Positions 1 through 12,363 of a DNA stretch of 64,000 nt are shown here, piece by piece (within the stretch, counting starts at the first letter, position 1; each line of letters opens with the position of its first letter). A program made the translations under genes and the position numbers. The notes below the pieces were generated by a model. The model saw only the letters and a list, made by a program, of their open reading frames with translations. It did no database searches and was not told the DNA's origin. This DNA comes from Puccinia triticina (taxonomy: Eukaryota > Basidiomycota > Pucciniomycetes > Pucciniales > Pucciniaceae), in the NCBI RefSeq assembly GCF_026914185.1, contig NC_070575.1, positions 124,001 through 188,000 of the forward strand, written 5' to 3'.

Positions 1-1412
1 CAACTTATCAGCGAGGTGAATGTACATCCAAATGAGGAAAACTGTACGGAGGAAGGGGCGATCAGCTTCGAAGCTAGGAACCAGTGATGAAGAGGATCGA
101 CTACTACTGACTAGCGGCAGAGAGCATATGAAACACGTAGAAAGTCTCGTAAAATCGTTTCCTGTGTGATTGGATCTGATAATTAGTGTACATACGTCGT
201 GTCTTTGAGATTGATCGTGAGATATGAAAATAACCTGATTGGTCCCAAACTCATCACACACAGCCACACTAATGCTGCGAGTGGGGGGAACCCGTTCCAG
301 TAGATTGGATTGGTTTGGATGGTGTACCACCATGGCTCTTGCCGATTAGCACGAATGATCATTGCCCAAGTATGAACGATCGACATGTACAAGCATATCC
401 AGGGCGACCACTTGTGAAAGGTCATGAGTCGCGGCAAACTGACCCCTACATGGATGATAGATTGGATGGTTTTAGGAATTGGTTCATAGATATATATATG
501 GGACGGGTGTGTGATGAGCTCACCCGAAAAGTACTCCAGAAAGTTGCGTTTACTGGCTGCAGCATACATCCAAGGAACCATTGCTGTTGCGACCCATTCG
601 GACCTCAACCCTCTACGGAAAAAAGTATCGCGATGAGACTTGAGGAGAAGATATAGGCTTTTCTTGAGCAGATTCGACATCTTACAGCGGAGAGCTACCA
701 TAGTTCGGTGGTCGGTAGTACGGTCGACGCAAGAAACATACGAGCGTGCTGAACACCAGGAAGCCAAAGAGCAAAAAGCTCGGCCCAAGCGGTGGAATGG
801 CCCCTCCCCAAAGTCGGAGCTGGGGATAACTCGCCATCCTGAAAAATGCAGAAGCCTTGTGGTGGAACTGCACCACACTGGGGGCGCCCATAATTCTATG
901 TGTGAACACAGCAAGCAAACGTCAGGATTTAACAAGGGAACACTAATGGTCCGAGCAGCCCTGATCACTGACCGGTTGAGGCTGTGCAGTCTTTTGATGC
1001 CATTCGAAATAGACACCACCACAAGACCTGCTAGAATGAAGTACGTGGTCCAATGGCCATAGTATGCGGATTGAGCCCAAGGGTCGTTCGCGGCTTGACA
1101 AGGGGCCTTTTCTGCAGCCGTCGGCATGTAAACCCCTGTGAAATTGGACTGCATGAGTGATTCGAGTTAAGCCTGACAAGATGAAAACTGGGTTTGATGA
1201 GCTGACCAAATGGCATCCAGTCTCCTCTACCGAGAGTACCATTGGGGTAGGTACCATTTGTAAGGCCAAGAATACAGCTGTAGGTAGAAGATCAAAGTAA
1301 ATTAGATTGAGGAGGAAGAGTACATAGAGGGCAGCTTAAGATGTCAAACTCACGGATCATCCGAGCCACCATATTGACCGTCAGTGGGTGGAGACATGTT
1401 CATACCGGACAT
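1..1412 (-). CDS. Ferric-chelate reductase (FRE/NOX family), 5' part only
   Basis: A plasma-membrane flavocytochrome that reduces extracellular Fe(III) ahead of iron uptake. I place eight exons on the minus strand: 1412-1354, 1277-1207, 1135-973, 838-686, 612-524, 445-235, 161-112 and 41 to beyond the edge. All junctions keep phase and give 279 visible residues. The start is the ATG at 1412, which opens a short exon followed by a GTGAGT donor. Hydrophobic segments follow an extracellular Asn/Gly-rich N-terminus. The ferric-reductase transmembrane core is clear: R-S-E-W-V-A-T, then F-H-K-W and V-H-T-W, then F-H-M-L and M-Y-I-H. These give the four histidines expected to hold two haems. The FAD- and NAD-binding domains lie left of position 1. 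No partner multicopper oxidase or permease is visible. The family call is firm; the exact metal substrate is inferred. Confidence 0.88.
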
Positions 1413-3911
1413 TGTGAGGCCGAGAAAAGCCTATGAGAAAAGCGAGATCTGATCGTGAGATGAGGATGCGACGTAGAAAGCGGGACGAGTGAAGCGGAGT
1501 ATCGGAGGCAGTTGAGCAAAAGGAAAACAAAGTAGAAGAGTTGATTTGGCGTGCTTGAGAAAAGGCGGTGTGTATTATGTATACCACTGCGGGGAGAAGG
1601 TTGATTGCGAATATGTGGACAGGATTTGGAAGTGCTCGGCTGTGTCGAAGTGCCCGGAATGAACAGGGAGTCGAATATGCTCGCAGAAAGGCCAAACGTC
1701 CGAAAGAGGCCGGTCCAGATCACGCGCTTTGCTTAACCGCGGATAGTATTGAGCTTGATCGTATGTAGACTGCACAGCTCGATGTATGTATAAGTCTGTT
1801 TGACGACGCCTTTAGTTGACGAGCCTGCAGAAAATAATCAGGGGGCGGGCACGAATCAGGTATGAAAATGGGCTCGTTGAATGGAACCTAGCAGTTGAAT
1901 GTAAAACTTTCAGTTGACGAACCGGCTGGAGCCTCAACAAAATGAATTCAAGGCGCACATATCGAGTGAACATCACATACGCGTGTATGTAGCAATACAG
2001 TGCGGGAGCAAGTTGGCCGCTTGTGTACGCTGGGAATTGATGGCCAGTGCTGCTATGTCACGTGAACGGGAGTGTAGATTGACGGAGGGCGGCTTGAGGA
2101 ATCTGAAAGGGGTCTGGTGAGGGGTAACACGGACTCCACTGCGGCGCGACACACGTCGAAGGCGGGCCGGAATTCCCGATGCTGGAGGGTCGAGCACCTG
2201 CAAGGAGGACGGGCACAACGGGCGATTGAATGAATTGCAGGACTGCCGGAAGCATCATGGACAGGTCCTGGCCAAAGGGTCGTCTTCGGGGCGAGGCAGG
2301 TTGGAGGGTGGAAGTGATTCGGCGTCTCGGCTCGTCAAGGTTGAATTCGAATCTTTGTTGACAAACCTCGATTGGAGCGAGTTAGTGATAGGTCAAGCGC
2401 GGTACTATGTAGTTCGTGGTTGTCCGTAGTGTACCGGGAAGGATAGATGAGTTGGATGTGAATCAAGAAGACCGCTGCGATGGTTCAAGGTGTCGGTGGC
2501 TTTTTCGGAGAGCGTCGACCGGGTATGTAGCTGGGATTGGCTGGATATCGGCAATCAGTAGTGTGTATGTCAAGATGGGTGTGGTGTCGGGATGGTGAGA
2601 TGTTGGAGTTTGCAGTTGTATGCGAGAAGATGGCTGCTTGGACGGGTTGGTTGGCTGGATGCTAGTGTTCAATGTATGGCCGAGTACATAGAGCGTGAAG
2701 GGAATGTTGAGCTTGAAGTGGTGGGTTTGAATGTGTATGTAGCAGCAGATCGACTGGGAGCAGAAATGCCTCAGCCGCCCAGGCGAAAACCGCTCAGTCT
2801 GTGACTCTGCAAGAGTCTGCATGAGGCATTTTAGCCTGCTTGGAAGCATCTGCGACTCGAAACACACCGCGCACGGCAGCATGCAGGAGACGCCGCAGCT
2901 TCTCCATATCTCATTCTCGACTGGAGAAAGAAAGCCCGTGTTCCAACTAACTTAACACAAGACCCTCTTCGGAGGGCCTGGTGCAGGCTGGCTGGCGCGG
3001 AGCGCCCCTCGGTCTTAGTCAAGTTAGGTGTTCCAAGGACCAAATCAAAGCTCAAATGAGTGCGACATGAACACTTCATTTTTTGGAATCAGTTTCATTC
3101 CCTCACTTGTGGAGACGCTTATCCAGCCAGCTTTACGCTGCCAGCGTTCATTGTTGTTCGTCAAGTTGGCTGGAGGAGCAACAGCAGACCCAAGTCAATG
3201 AATGAAACTACTTGGCCCGGAAAAGATCATGGGTGAAAATGCCTTCTTGATATTTCAGTTTGGGTTGCTTCACTTGACTAGTTATTCTGGGGGAGCTGCA
3301 AGGGGAGGACAGAAGATTGGTCCAAAGAAAAAAGAGATTCTATTGATACAAAGCACATTATCATCAATATCATCATCAATCATTAAAACAAAGCAGATCA
3401 ATGTACGGAAAAATTACAATACAAGGGTCATGGATTCTCTAAGGACCAGTCAATAAGATTTTTTTTGTGTTCATTCTCTTTCTCTAAATAACAGCCAGTT
3501 CAATTAATCACACGCATAGAAGAATAAAAAAAAAGAAGAAACAACAAGGAAAATAAGTCAACGAGCAAGAACATGGATCTGGGGAGTGTCGATGTCAGAT
3601 GGTATGAGCTTCACTTGACAAAACCAACGTTACAGAATTTAGGATGCGGATTGATGATGATTATGAATGATTTTTTTCTCTGGAGGGGAACGATGTTTAA
3701 GCGAGATGTATGTACAGACCTACCGATGAGCCAATCCGACAGGGGATGGAATTGAGAAAAGAAGAAGAGCTATTCAAACGAAATTCAAAAAGAGCTTATT
3801 TAAGTGTGTACGGGGGAAATTCAAACAGATCTGAATCGGGGAGGGTAGACTGATACGTATTAACTTGGGGAGACAGTGATGGGTGGGGGATTGTGTGTGT
3901 GTATTTTTTTT
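1413..3911. other. Intergenic region, no gene seen
   Basis: This 2.5-kb stretch lies upstream of the ferric reductase and downstream of the kinase stop. Open frames here are short, lack family features and have no convincing splice structure. It must contain the reductase promoter, but I cannot point to a specific element. A GC-rich, Gly/Ala-like stretch near 2860-3020 is not recognisable as coding. Confidence 0.5.
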
Positions 3912-5913
3912 TCAGAAGGATCTTAGCTGTTCGAGCACTTGCTCGATTTGCGGTCGGTCGGCAGCGGCTGGAGAGCACATCTTGGCGATCAGTTTCATGA
4001 TTCGTTCATCGACGATTTCGTTGCCATTGAGATAACGAATCTTGGGACTTCCATCGCTGTAGAAGCCGATCCGGGTCTCGCCGTCTCGAGCTGGATGTGT
4101 TTCCTCATGCTCAAGGGTCGGATTTCGCAGGTTGGATTCAGGCTCAGGTTTGAATTGATAGAGTGCGTCGATGGTCTTGTGGGAGACAAGCAAGAGAGTC
4201 GACTGCGATGATGGATGGGAGTCGGTTGAGGTGGAGCGGGAGAGGGGTTGAGGGTATTTTGATGATGATGATGATGGGCCTCTAGTCATGGGCGCCGATT
4301 GGACCTCTTCCAACATCCGCCATCGGATTCCCAGTTCGTGTTCCCAGAACGCACCCCGACTGATCAATAGCATCCGTTCGACTGCACTCTGAACGCCTCG
4401 GTATGGTTCCCGACCGGTGAGTAGAAAGTACATGGTCACGCCGAGTGCAAAGATATCGGCTGGGAAGGAGCATGGTGAGGGTGGAGGTTGGACGAGCTCT
4501 GGGGCGGCATAGACTGAGGTGCCGGTGCCTTGGGGGTCGATTAGTCCGAGGCCGTCTTTGGTTTGCTCGACTGACAGAATCGTGGAACGATTGAAGTCGG
4601 ATAGTTTGATGCGTAGATCGCCGGTTAACTGTTTATTAGTTTTGTTTATTTTTGTTATTATTCATATTCGTGTTTTGTTTATATTTATAAGTTGTTTTTT
4701 TTTTTTTTTTTTTGGAAGGTGAGAAGACAATTAGAATCTAATTTTGCTAAGAGAGCCAGTCGGGAATGCTTACCAGAACGTTCTGAGGTTTGAGGTCGCC
4801 TATGAGTACGTTGCGTTGTTTGCACCAGGCCAAGGCTTGAGCTAGTTCTTGGGACCACCTGAGCCAGCGCTGGCTGCCGAGCTCGAGTGATTTGTGGCTG
4901 CTATCTTGGGGACGCAGGTTGGCGGCCCTTTGGACGAACTTGAAGAGATCGCCGCCGGCACAGTACTCGAGTGCAAGGACGATGGGTGGGAGGAAGGAGT
5001 GGTTGGAGCTCTGTTTTCGATGTTTGGCATCCTGGCCAGGGCTTCTGATCCATTCGCACTCTTCGTGGTCCTTCAGCCCGAACCAGCCCAGGATGAACCG
5101 GGAGCCGTTGGCTTGACTGTCAGGGAGGGTTGATTGGGATCGTTCAGGATCTCGTAATCGCTCTAGGACCAGTGTTTCTTTGATACTCCCAGCGATGTCC
5201 TCCGAGAGTTTAGCAGCACAAAGTTTCGAGGGTTTGGGATGGTCGGTCTGGGTATCTGCTGGTGGGATGCTGAGGAGTGCTAGGTGGACGGTGGCATGAG
5301 TTCCTTGGCCGAGGATTGCAGATGGACTGGTGTTGATACGTAGATGGAGTGAGGTCTTAAGTCGGGTGAGATCGCGTTGGTCGTAGGCGGATGGCTTGCG
5401 GTCGTCATGGGTGGGTTCGTGGTGATGAGGATGGCTGCTAGGTTTCTGGGTTGCTGGCAGGGGGAGAGTTGGCTGAGGGAGCGAGAGGGCGAAGATGTCG
5501 TTTCGTGATCCGCTCCTGGATGGTGCTGGCCGGTCTGGTTGGGAGAGGCGTGCGATGGATCGATAGCGTTGAGAGAGGGGGGTGTTGTGGTTTGACTGAG
5601 GCGGGGTGGGTGGGAAGGCTGAGGATGAGCAGCAGGAGGAGGAGGAGGAGGAGGATGAGGAGGATGATAGGGTGCTTGAGCGGGAGATGGTGGTGGTCGG
5701 CTGGTTGGGGTGTGGAGGGTGGTGGGCTGGGCTGGCGTGGAGCGAGTGGGATCTCGAGAGGAGCAGTTTGGGGGAGCTGGCTGGGGATGGTGTGCAGGCT
5801 GAGGCAGATCGGAGCGGGTGGGGCTGTTGCGGCTGGGGGAGGGCGGCAGTGTTCCTGTGGGGCGGGGTGGTGGGTGGGGAGAGCGAGAGGGAGTGGTCGT
5901 TGGTGGTGATCAT
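3912..5913 (-). CDS. Divergent serine/threonine protein kinase
   Basis: Two exons, 5913-4774 and 4628-3912, joined in phase 0 across a 145-nt intron with a GTAAGC donor. The product is 618 residues. The ATG at 5913 is preceded by GCCCGCC; an upstream in-frame TTG is not used. Residues 1 to about 190 are low-complexity Ser/Pro/His-rich and probably disordered. The kinase domain follows. The Gly-rich loop G-Q-G-T-H-A-T-V is at about 202. The lysine is in C-A-A-K and a helix-C glutamate in K-E-T. The catalytic loop is I-G-D-L-K-P-Q-N (371-378), where HRD is expected. The metal loop is D-F-N (391-393), where DFG is expected. Then come A-P-E (422-424) and a C-lobe split by a Ser-rich insert. The catalytic Asp, the loop Lys and the metal Asp are present, so activity is possible. 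I do not recognise an orthologue or a substrate. Confidence 0.85.
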
Positions 5914-7357
5914 GGCGGGCTGGCGTTCGGCTGGGATCGCAAAGTGCAAGAGAATTTAAAAAAAAAAAAAAAAGATTAATAATCAGACGGACTGGCGGAG
6001 GATCAGGAGGAGGAGGAGCAGAAAAAGTAGCACTAGAAGTACTACTCGTCTGCTGATGTAAGCAGCTCACAACCATCCGCAAGCCAACCGCAACCATCCC
6101 AGCCTCACTGATCTGCCCCGGTCACCACCCACCAGCACACCCAATGCCACGCCCACCCACAGCTGATCGATCCCATTGAAACCTCACATGAGCACTGCGA
6201 GCACTGCCCATTGCCACGCCCCGCCTTGCCATCACCCCCCCATCCTCCGCACACCCCACCGAACCTCAATATGCACACGGTGTGGCTCCGGCCGGGGGGT
6301 TCGACCAAGCTCATAACTACAAAGTCGATGGCGATGATTGGGCCGAGTCGAAAGCTGTACCCTGTAATCACCAGCCGATGTTCTCATCTCGGCAGCCCTG
6401 TCCATCAATCGTGTGTTCTAGCGCCAGATCACCTGCAAGGATCGATATGTGATAGCTATTTATCACTCCCATAAATACTTGACCGGAGCTGCACTATGTA
6501 ATTCTGATCAATGATAAAGATTCATAGTAGTATAAACTATCCTGAAATTTGCCACAATCCAACACATGTGAAAAACTGTTTCACTGATAGAATTGCCCAT
6601 AAGAGCCATGGCGGGATAATTCACCACTGTACATTGTACTACCTATCTTAATTTGGAACTTGATTCAAGCGTGATGCACAAAGTTGAACGTGTTTTTGGA
6701 GCCTAAAGCTGGGTGTGTAGAGCCCCAATCTAAATTGGCAACAAATTGTTTCCTCTCTCATTTTTATTCTTATCTAATTTGCAAGTACATCCTCAGCCTA
6801 AATTAAGACCTTATAGGGCCTAGATAAATATAACTACGGGGTAGCTTGACCCCTGTGCAGAATTGAAGTAAAATTGAATCACTCGGTGACTTCCTGTTGA
6901 GATCTGCCCCCCCCCCCTGCCCAGGGGTGATCTGGGGCCCCAAATTTCAAAAGTTTGGACTTTGATTAGGGCTTAAATTGACCTCTGCAAGGGTCCCAGT
7001 TTTGATGGGAAGTCATCAGCTGTAAAATCCAGCAGAATGTGGTAATTGTGATTCATCCTGAGCTCTCTAACAGGACAAGGATCATATCAAAGACTGAGAC
7101 AGGCAACGGTGAACAAGTCAACTCCAAAACCCTGCAGGCAGGCTTTTTTTCCACTGTGCAGCCCACCCTGGTTTCATGGGAAGCATGGAAATGCCACGCA
7201 CAAATTTAGGTATATGACCAGAGGGGTTGTATTATTTTATGTTGAAGTATCACATGGGTGCAGCACAATTAGCAAATTTCAGTTCAATGGATGACAGACA
7301 ACATTTTGAGTAAAATATGATAGACCTTGAGTATTAATCTGTCAATACTTCCAATTA
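5914..7357. other. Intergenic region upstream of the kinase
   Basis: A poly-A tract (about 5958-5973 on the plus strand) lies just upstream of the kinase start and may be part of its promoter or 5' leader. GC-rich sequence to about 6450 gives way to AT-rich sequence. I see no gene, tRNA or recognisable transposon here. Confidence 0.45.
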
Positions 7358-7534
7358 TGGTGTTCAAAGTTGGTATGCATAATTTTATGCATGCATGAAT
7401 CATAAAATCATAAAATCTTTTTTGCAGGGGATATGACTGTCTGATTATGTAATACAAAATTTACTCACCAAAATGTTTTTATGATTTTACAATTTATGCA
7501 TGCATAAAATTATGCAAACCAACTTTGAACACCA
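7358..7534. mobile_element. MITE with TA target duplication (mariner-like)
   Basis: The 177-bp segment begins TGGTGTTCAAAGTTGGT and ends with the reverse complement of that sequence. The arms continue into near-identical ATGCATGCAT-rich inverted repeats. A TA dinucleotide lies on each side (7356-7357 and 7535-7536). There is no coding capacity. Size, long terminal inverted repeats and TA flanks fit a Tc1/mariner-derived MITE. The superfamily assignment rests on the TA flanks alone. Confidence 0.7.
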
Positions 7535-7576
7535 TAAATGAATAAGAATGGCCCCTTGACTTTCTCATCATCACTG

Positions 7577-7615
7577 GTGCTGTAAATCCCTGATGACATC
7601 AGGGATTTACAGCAC
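7577..7615. repeat. Perfect 39-bp palindrome
   Basis: Two 19-nt arms, GTGCTGTAAATCCCTGATG and its exact reverse complement, flank a single central A. It lies 42 bp beyond the MITE end and may be a collapsed second element. Confidence 0.9.
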
Positions 7616-10076
7616 TTTGCACTCAGGGTATGGTTGGAATTTTTGAGGGACACCAGGGACTGAAACTAACCTAGGCTGTGAAGACTCATACTAACTTGAT
7701 GAGTGAATATATGGTATTATTTCAGTGAGCAAATGAAAAGGAAGCAAACTGGTAGAGTAATGGATATGATGGACTTAGTATGAGCAAAACTACATAGAAG
7801 CATATAGTACACAACATTATCCAGCTAGCTTCACATCCTCTGGATTCTGTCACATATCCTCTCCAAAAGAAATTTCACATTTCAGGAAAAATCCACAAAC
7901 ATATGCCACCATGAAAAAAAGTGCTCCTGAAATTTTGTAGGTATCATGGATTCATGCAATCCTTATATTGGTTTGAGACCTGAGGTACATGGTGACAATC
8001 AATCCTTATATGCACATAATGAGCATTAGATTTCAGGTTGAGGATTAGATCGTTATCATATTAAGAACAAAAGATTGGATGGATCTTGATCAACAGGTAT
8101 CAATCCAGAGTAGGAAAATGGTTCTTACAATCCAAACCCTCAGTCCTCCCCCTTTTTGTTTTCTATTTGTTAGTAAGTTTTGTTGCTTATAGATGGCCCC
8201 AATGCACCCAGGTAACTGCTTGGGTTTAGGCTACCTGCTGATGTTTTTTGGACAAGTTGGACACCCGCACCTGCTGATTGGGTCTCAGTGGTTACTGGTG
8301 TGGTGATTCATTCCAAACCATAAGTAGTATTTTATTATCTTTTCTTTATATATAAACATCTACAGAATACAAATTACATATCAAAACTTCACAAATATCA
8401 AATTACACGCCTCATTTTACCTATATTCACCCACTTGTACTACCCTCAAATTCTCAATGGTTAAATAGTTACAAGCAATATTATATCCTCTCATAGTAGA
8501 TGGCTTTGGGGTGCCCCAAAGATCTGCTGTGGTTTGGGGTTTGGGATGACCCTCAGACCTTGTCCCAAAAACCGGCTCACAGCCTTATCTGTAGAATCCA
8601 ATTATGCAATAATACATCTAGAAATATGCCTCCTCACTATTGAACTATGACTTGATGGGATTTGATACTTGAAACACAGTTGGCACACCACAACACTCAA
8701 CACATCAGCACTAATTTTTCCCACATCCGTGAGATTCAGCACAGCTAAAACCTCTCAATTTTATTGTCAGCTAGCTACTATGTCAGAGCCACCATGACAC
8801 AATGTACATATGCTTATACCCCAGCTTCAGTGACAAGGCTGAGGTGTTACGTTTAGTGCAGAAGACAGCACAATACTGGTGTGCTGCCCCAAAACCCATG
8901 TTCTGTGTGCTACATAACACAACCTATCTGTTAAAGTTTGTCAGCCTTAGAGTCATCACAGCTGACCTAAAGTCTGCCTTTTATCTACTTTTACATGTGA
9001 ATTGCTTTATATCTTTTCCATCTTAAGAGATATCTTTGTTTTGACTTCATATTCTGTTTCCTCATGCAATTTTAACCCTAGTTACAACTTAAAGATTCTT
9101 TGTAACTCTACCCCTTCCCTGAGTTCTTGAGTTGTGGCGCGCATGCGCAGTTGTGACGTGTCAGCGCTACCAGGCGCGCCAAACCACATGTACATATGTA
9201 ATTACATAAGCAAACTGTGAAAATTTTCGAAGTCAGGATCCCCCTTGCCTGAGGAGGATCTACAGACTTCAGACCACCCAGAACCACGCCGTAGATAACC
9301 CAGGATCACCCTACAAGAGGATACCACGCTCCCAGTACACCTACCGTCACAGGCGCCTAGGTTATTGACAGTAAGTATACTCTTCCTTTGAACCTTGATT
9401 ATCCAGAGTGATTCTCTGTGTCTCTTGATAGCTCCTCTGTCTTGCTTTCACTTCAACTCTGCTCAAGATCACAGGTTACTCTGTTAATCCTAGACTTAGT
9501 CTAAAAATCAGAGCAGATTAGTTTTACTATTCTGTGTCCCCCCACCGTCTCCTTGGTGCGCGCGGAGGCTGTAGCCCCTGTTGGTCTGGCACAGCTGTCC
9601 TTATCACTTTTCCAGGTGATTCAAGTTGACTTTTGAGGATCCTCCTATAAGGAGTAGATAGACCCCCTCCAGATTATATATTTCTCTTTCCTTTTCTCTT
9701 TCTTTCTCTTTCTCTCTCTCTCACTGTTTGTAGTTCTTTATCCCAAGAAATACAACCAGTGTTCCCTTTTTTTGTGTCCTGTAGCCACTATAGAGGCTCA
9801 GGCTCACAAAGTTCCTCAAAGCCCGCCTGCCGTGTTCTACAGAAGCCTATGACACACCACTGTAGGTTATATGAGCGCAAACCCCATGCACAGGCTTGTA
9901 CACATCCCAAAAGGGTCACAAGTACACCTCCTTACAAGAATATGACATAATCAGCTCAAAAAATGACACATGACATGTTTTACAAATTTCCTATACATGT
10001 ATTGATGTCATGGAACATTCCTCACACCACAGAAGGACTAGTACATATACAGTACACCAGATTGGGAAATACAGTG

Positions 10077-10266
10077 ACCCATTCTAGAAAAAAAGGCCAC
10101 ATGTCTCAGCCCCCCTCTGTACAAATGTAGCAGTGAGAAATGATGTAATATTTGGCCCATTCCAGTAAAATGGCCAAATGTTTCAGCCCCCTCTGCACTG
10201 ATGTAATAATGATGTAACAACTGGCCCATTCCAGCTAAATGGCAACACATCACAGCCCCCTCTGTA
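10077..10266. repeat. Tandem repeat, about three diverged copies of a 60-75-bp unit
   Basis: Each copy contains a GCCCATTC(C/T)AG segment, an AATGGC or similar motif and a CAGCCCCCTCTG block, followed by a variable ATGTAATAATGATGTAA-like spacer. Confidence 0.7.
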
Positions 10267-11252
10267 GAAAAAATGTGTAGCAAGATTGAACCATGGTATC
10301 AAATTACTGCTTTAGTCTCCCTTGGCGCGTCTCCAAAGAGTTTCAAGCCTCTATGGCGCCATCAGACAGGCCAAAAATCCGTGTGAAAGCGCCCACAAGT
10401 TGGCCAGAAGCCCTGTGCTCACCCTGAGCGCCCCAGAGAGCTTCCACAGGTATTTAAAGGGCCCTCTGTCCGCCTCCAAAGCCCTTTCATCATGCTTATT
10501 TACACTATTATATTTTACCCGCCTTCAACAAGTGCTCAATAGCCTGTTTCCAGCCTGCTAAGACCCTTAGTAGTTATTTTTAGCCTTATTCTTCCACCAG
10601 AAGCTGCCCATTTTTCATCCAGCCTTCAGAATCAACTTCTTCAAGCGCTTCAAACGGCCCAGTCTCTATTCTGCAGAGCCTCAAGACCTTAAGGGCTTTT
10701 TACTAGTAAGTTTAAGCCCCTTCTCTTGAGATTTTCCACCCTTTGTTCCCATATACCTCTGTAATTATCCCCAGGAATTTTGTCCCAGAGTTTTATACTC
10801 TTTTATCTCAGTTCTTCACCACTTTTAGCCAGAAGGAGTAGTCCTTGGCATCACATAGGCTGACATTTATTTTACAAGCCCAATCAATCTCCTATCAGGA
10901 AATATTTCTCAGCTTCAAAACCAATTTACTCCAAGATGAACCAAACTGCAAGTCATGTATTCTTATATCATAAATGAATTCAGGGCTTACACCTGATGCT
11001 TGCCAATTTTTGTATCACCACTTTTCCCCACTTTTTGTTACCAAGCAGCAAAAAAAAAACCCATCAATAGGAGCCCAATTCTCCCCTTGCCAACCAAACC
11101 AAACACACCTGTGCCGGAAAAAGGTTCAATGGTTGATTCCTGCACTAAGATTTGTCCCAAGAGACCGCTTCAGGAAGTGATCTATATACGCCACGCTAGT
11201 AAGTAGATGGACCAAACAGTGCCCAATAATGAGTCCATGCTTATTCTAGCCT

Positions 11253-11280
11253 CCCCCCCCCCCCCCCCCCCCCCCCCCCC
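11253..11280. repeat. Poly-C tract of 28 cytosines
   Basis: An uninterrupted run of C on the plus strand, preceded by CT and followed by TCACCC. Its length may be an assembly or sequencing estimate, because such tracts are hard to read through. Confidence 0.9.
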
Positions 11281-12363
11281 TCACCCACACATACACATAC
11301 AGTCTTTGAATCTATGAAGTCTTATCAAGAGGCACACAGTAAAATCTTTGTGGATGCCAGTCTGTATCATGAAAGCTACAACGCACATATCAACATGACA
11401 ACCAGTTTCATCAATCACCTCGACTCAAAAATTGAAGAGGCCAGTAGATCTGGGAGTCAATTTATACATGGGGATCTTGATTTCCCAGACAATATTACAC
11501 TATAAACAAAAACTTGAGAAACTGCTGTCAGTTGACATGCAAGAACCAGCTTCATACTTTGACCTTTACCCAAGTCCATCCAAATGTTTCCGGCTCAGTT
11601 TGGGGATTTTTTTTCTCTTTGGCTGAGTATAATTTACTTCTGAGGCATTTAGGAAAAAAAAAGTATAATTTTACCCACCCTGTTTATTAAATCACTCCCG
11701 GGCCAAATTATAATTGTTCATAGTGCATGATCTTTCCTTGTTTCCAAACCGTCTCAAATTTTTGGAATGTTGATTGTCTTTGCAATAGTTTAATACCCAC
11801 TATTCCATCCAAATCATGTGTGGCATCAGACTCACAAGGTAGTAAAATATGATCAAAGATAAATTGAATAAGGAGAGAGGGACAAATGCTTTTGTTGTGC
11901 GGAGATGAATGAACAGCTTATATAGAGGAAATCAGAAAATGGGCAGGAAGGTGGAGAACTTAGAAGTAAAGGATGGTGATGAAAGGATCAATCAAAGCTT
12001 AGGAGAGGTGCAAGAGTTGAGGCGCTTGATTTTTTGATGCCACCAATACCAAAGTTAGTGATTTGAATTAGGGATCTTGAGTGATTGTTGGTTCAAATTG
12101 ACTTCAAAATACAGCCCAACCAAGTCCTCCTTCAAGCAGATCAGAACCCAGCGTTTATTCAAAAAACCCTTCTTCTGTTTTGTGATACATATTTACATAC
12201 ACGGCCGGTTTGTTTGTGCTGTGCCGCAGTCGGGAGCTCGTGGTTCCAGGATCGGAACTTCCAACTCGGAGACCGTGTGGGCCCGAGCAGACACCGGGCA
12301 CTCCCATCGAGCAACCACCTCAGCAGCAGCAGCAGCCCCTCATCACACCCCCACCTCCTCAAC

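Larger units (their letters stand above)
7616..12363. other. Gene-poor intergenic region with repeat debris
   Basis: No supported gene. A stretch from about 9130 to 9790 resembles LTR or transposon leader sequence. It starts with a GC-rich GGCGCGCATGCGCAG segment, carries a long CT-rich tract at about 9685-9725 and has no protein similarity that I can see. I could not define its ends or a target duplication. Short open frames near 10.3, 11.0 and 11.3-11.6 kb show no family features. Confidence 0.4.

Noticed and set aside
2463..2882. 139-codon minus-strand frame
   Set aside because: No family match, no splice context and ordinary intergenic composition.
5438..6097. Pro/Ser-rich minus-strand frame opposite the kinase N-terminus frame
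   Set aside because: It is a shadow of the low-complexity coding region of the kinase.
9130..9790. Solo LTR
   Set aside because: Composition suggests it, but I found no matching copy, no defined ends and no target duplication, so it is only mentioned in the gap entry.
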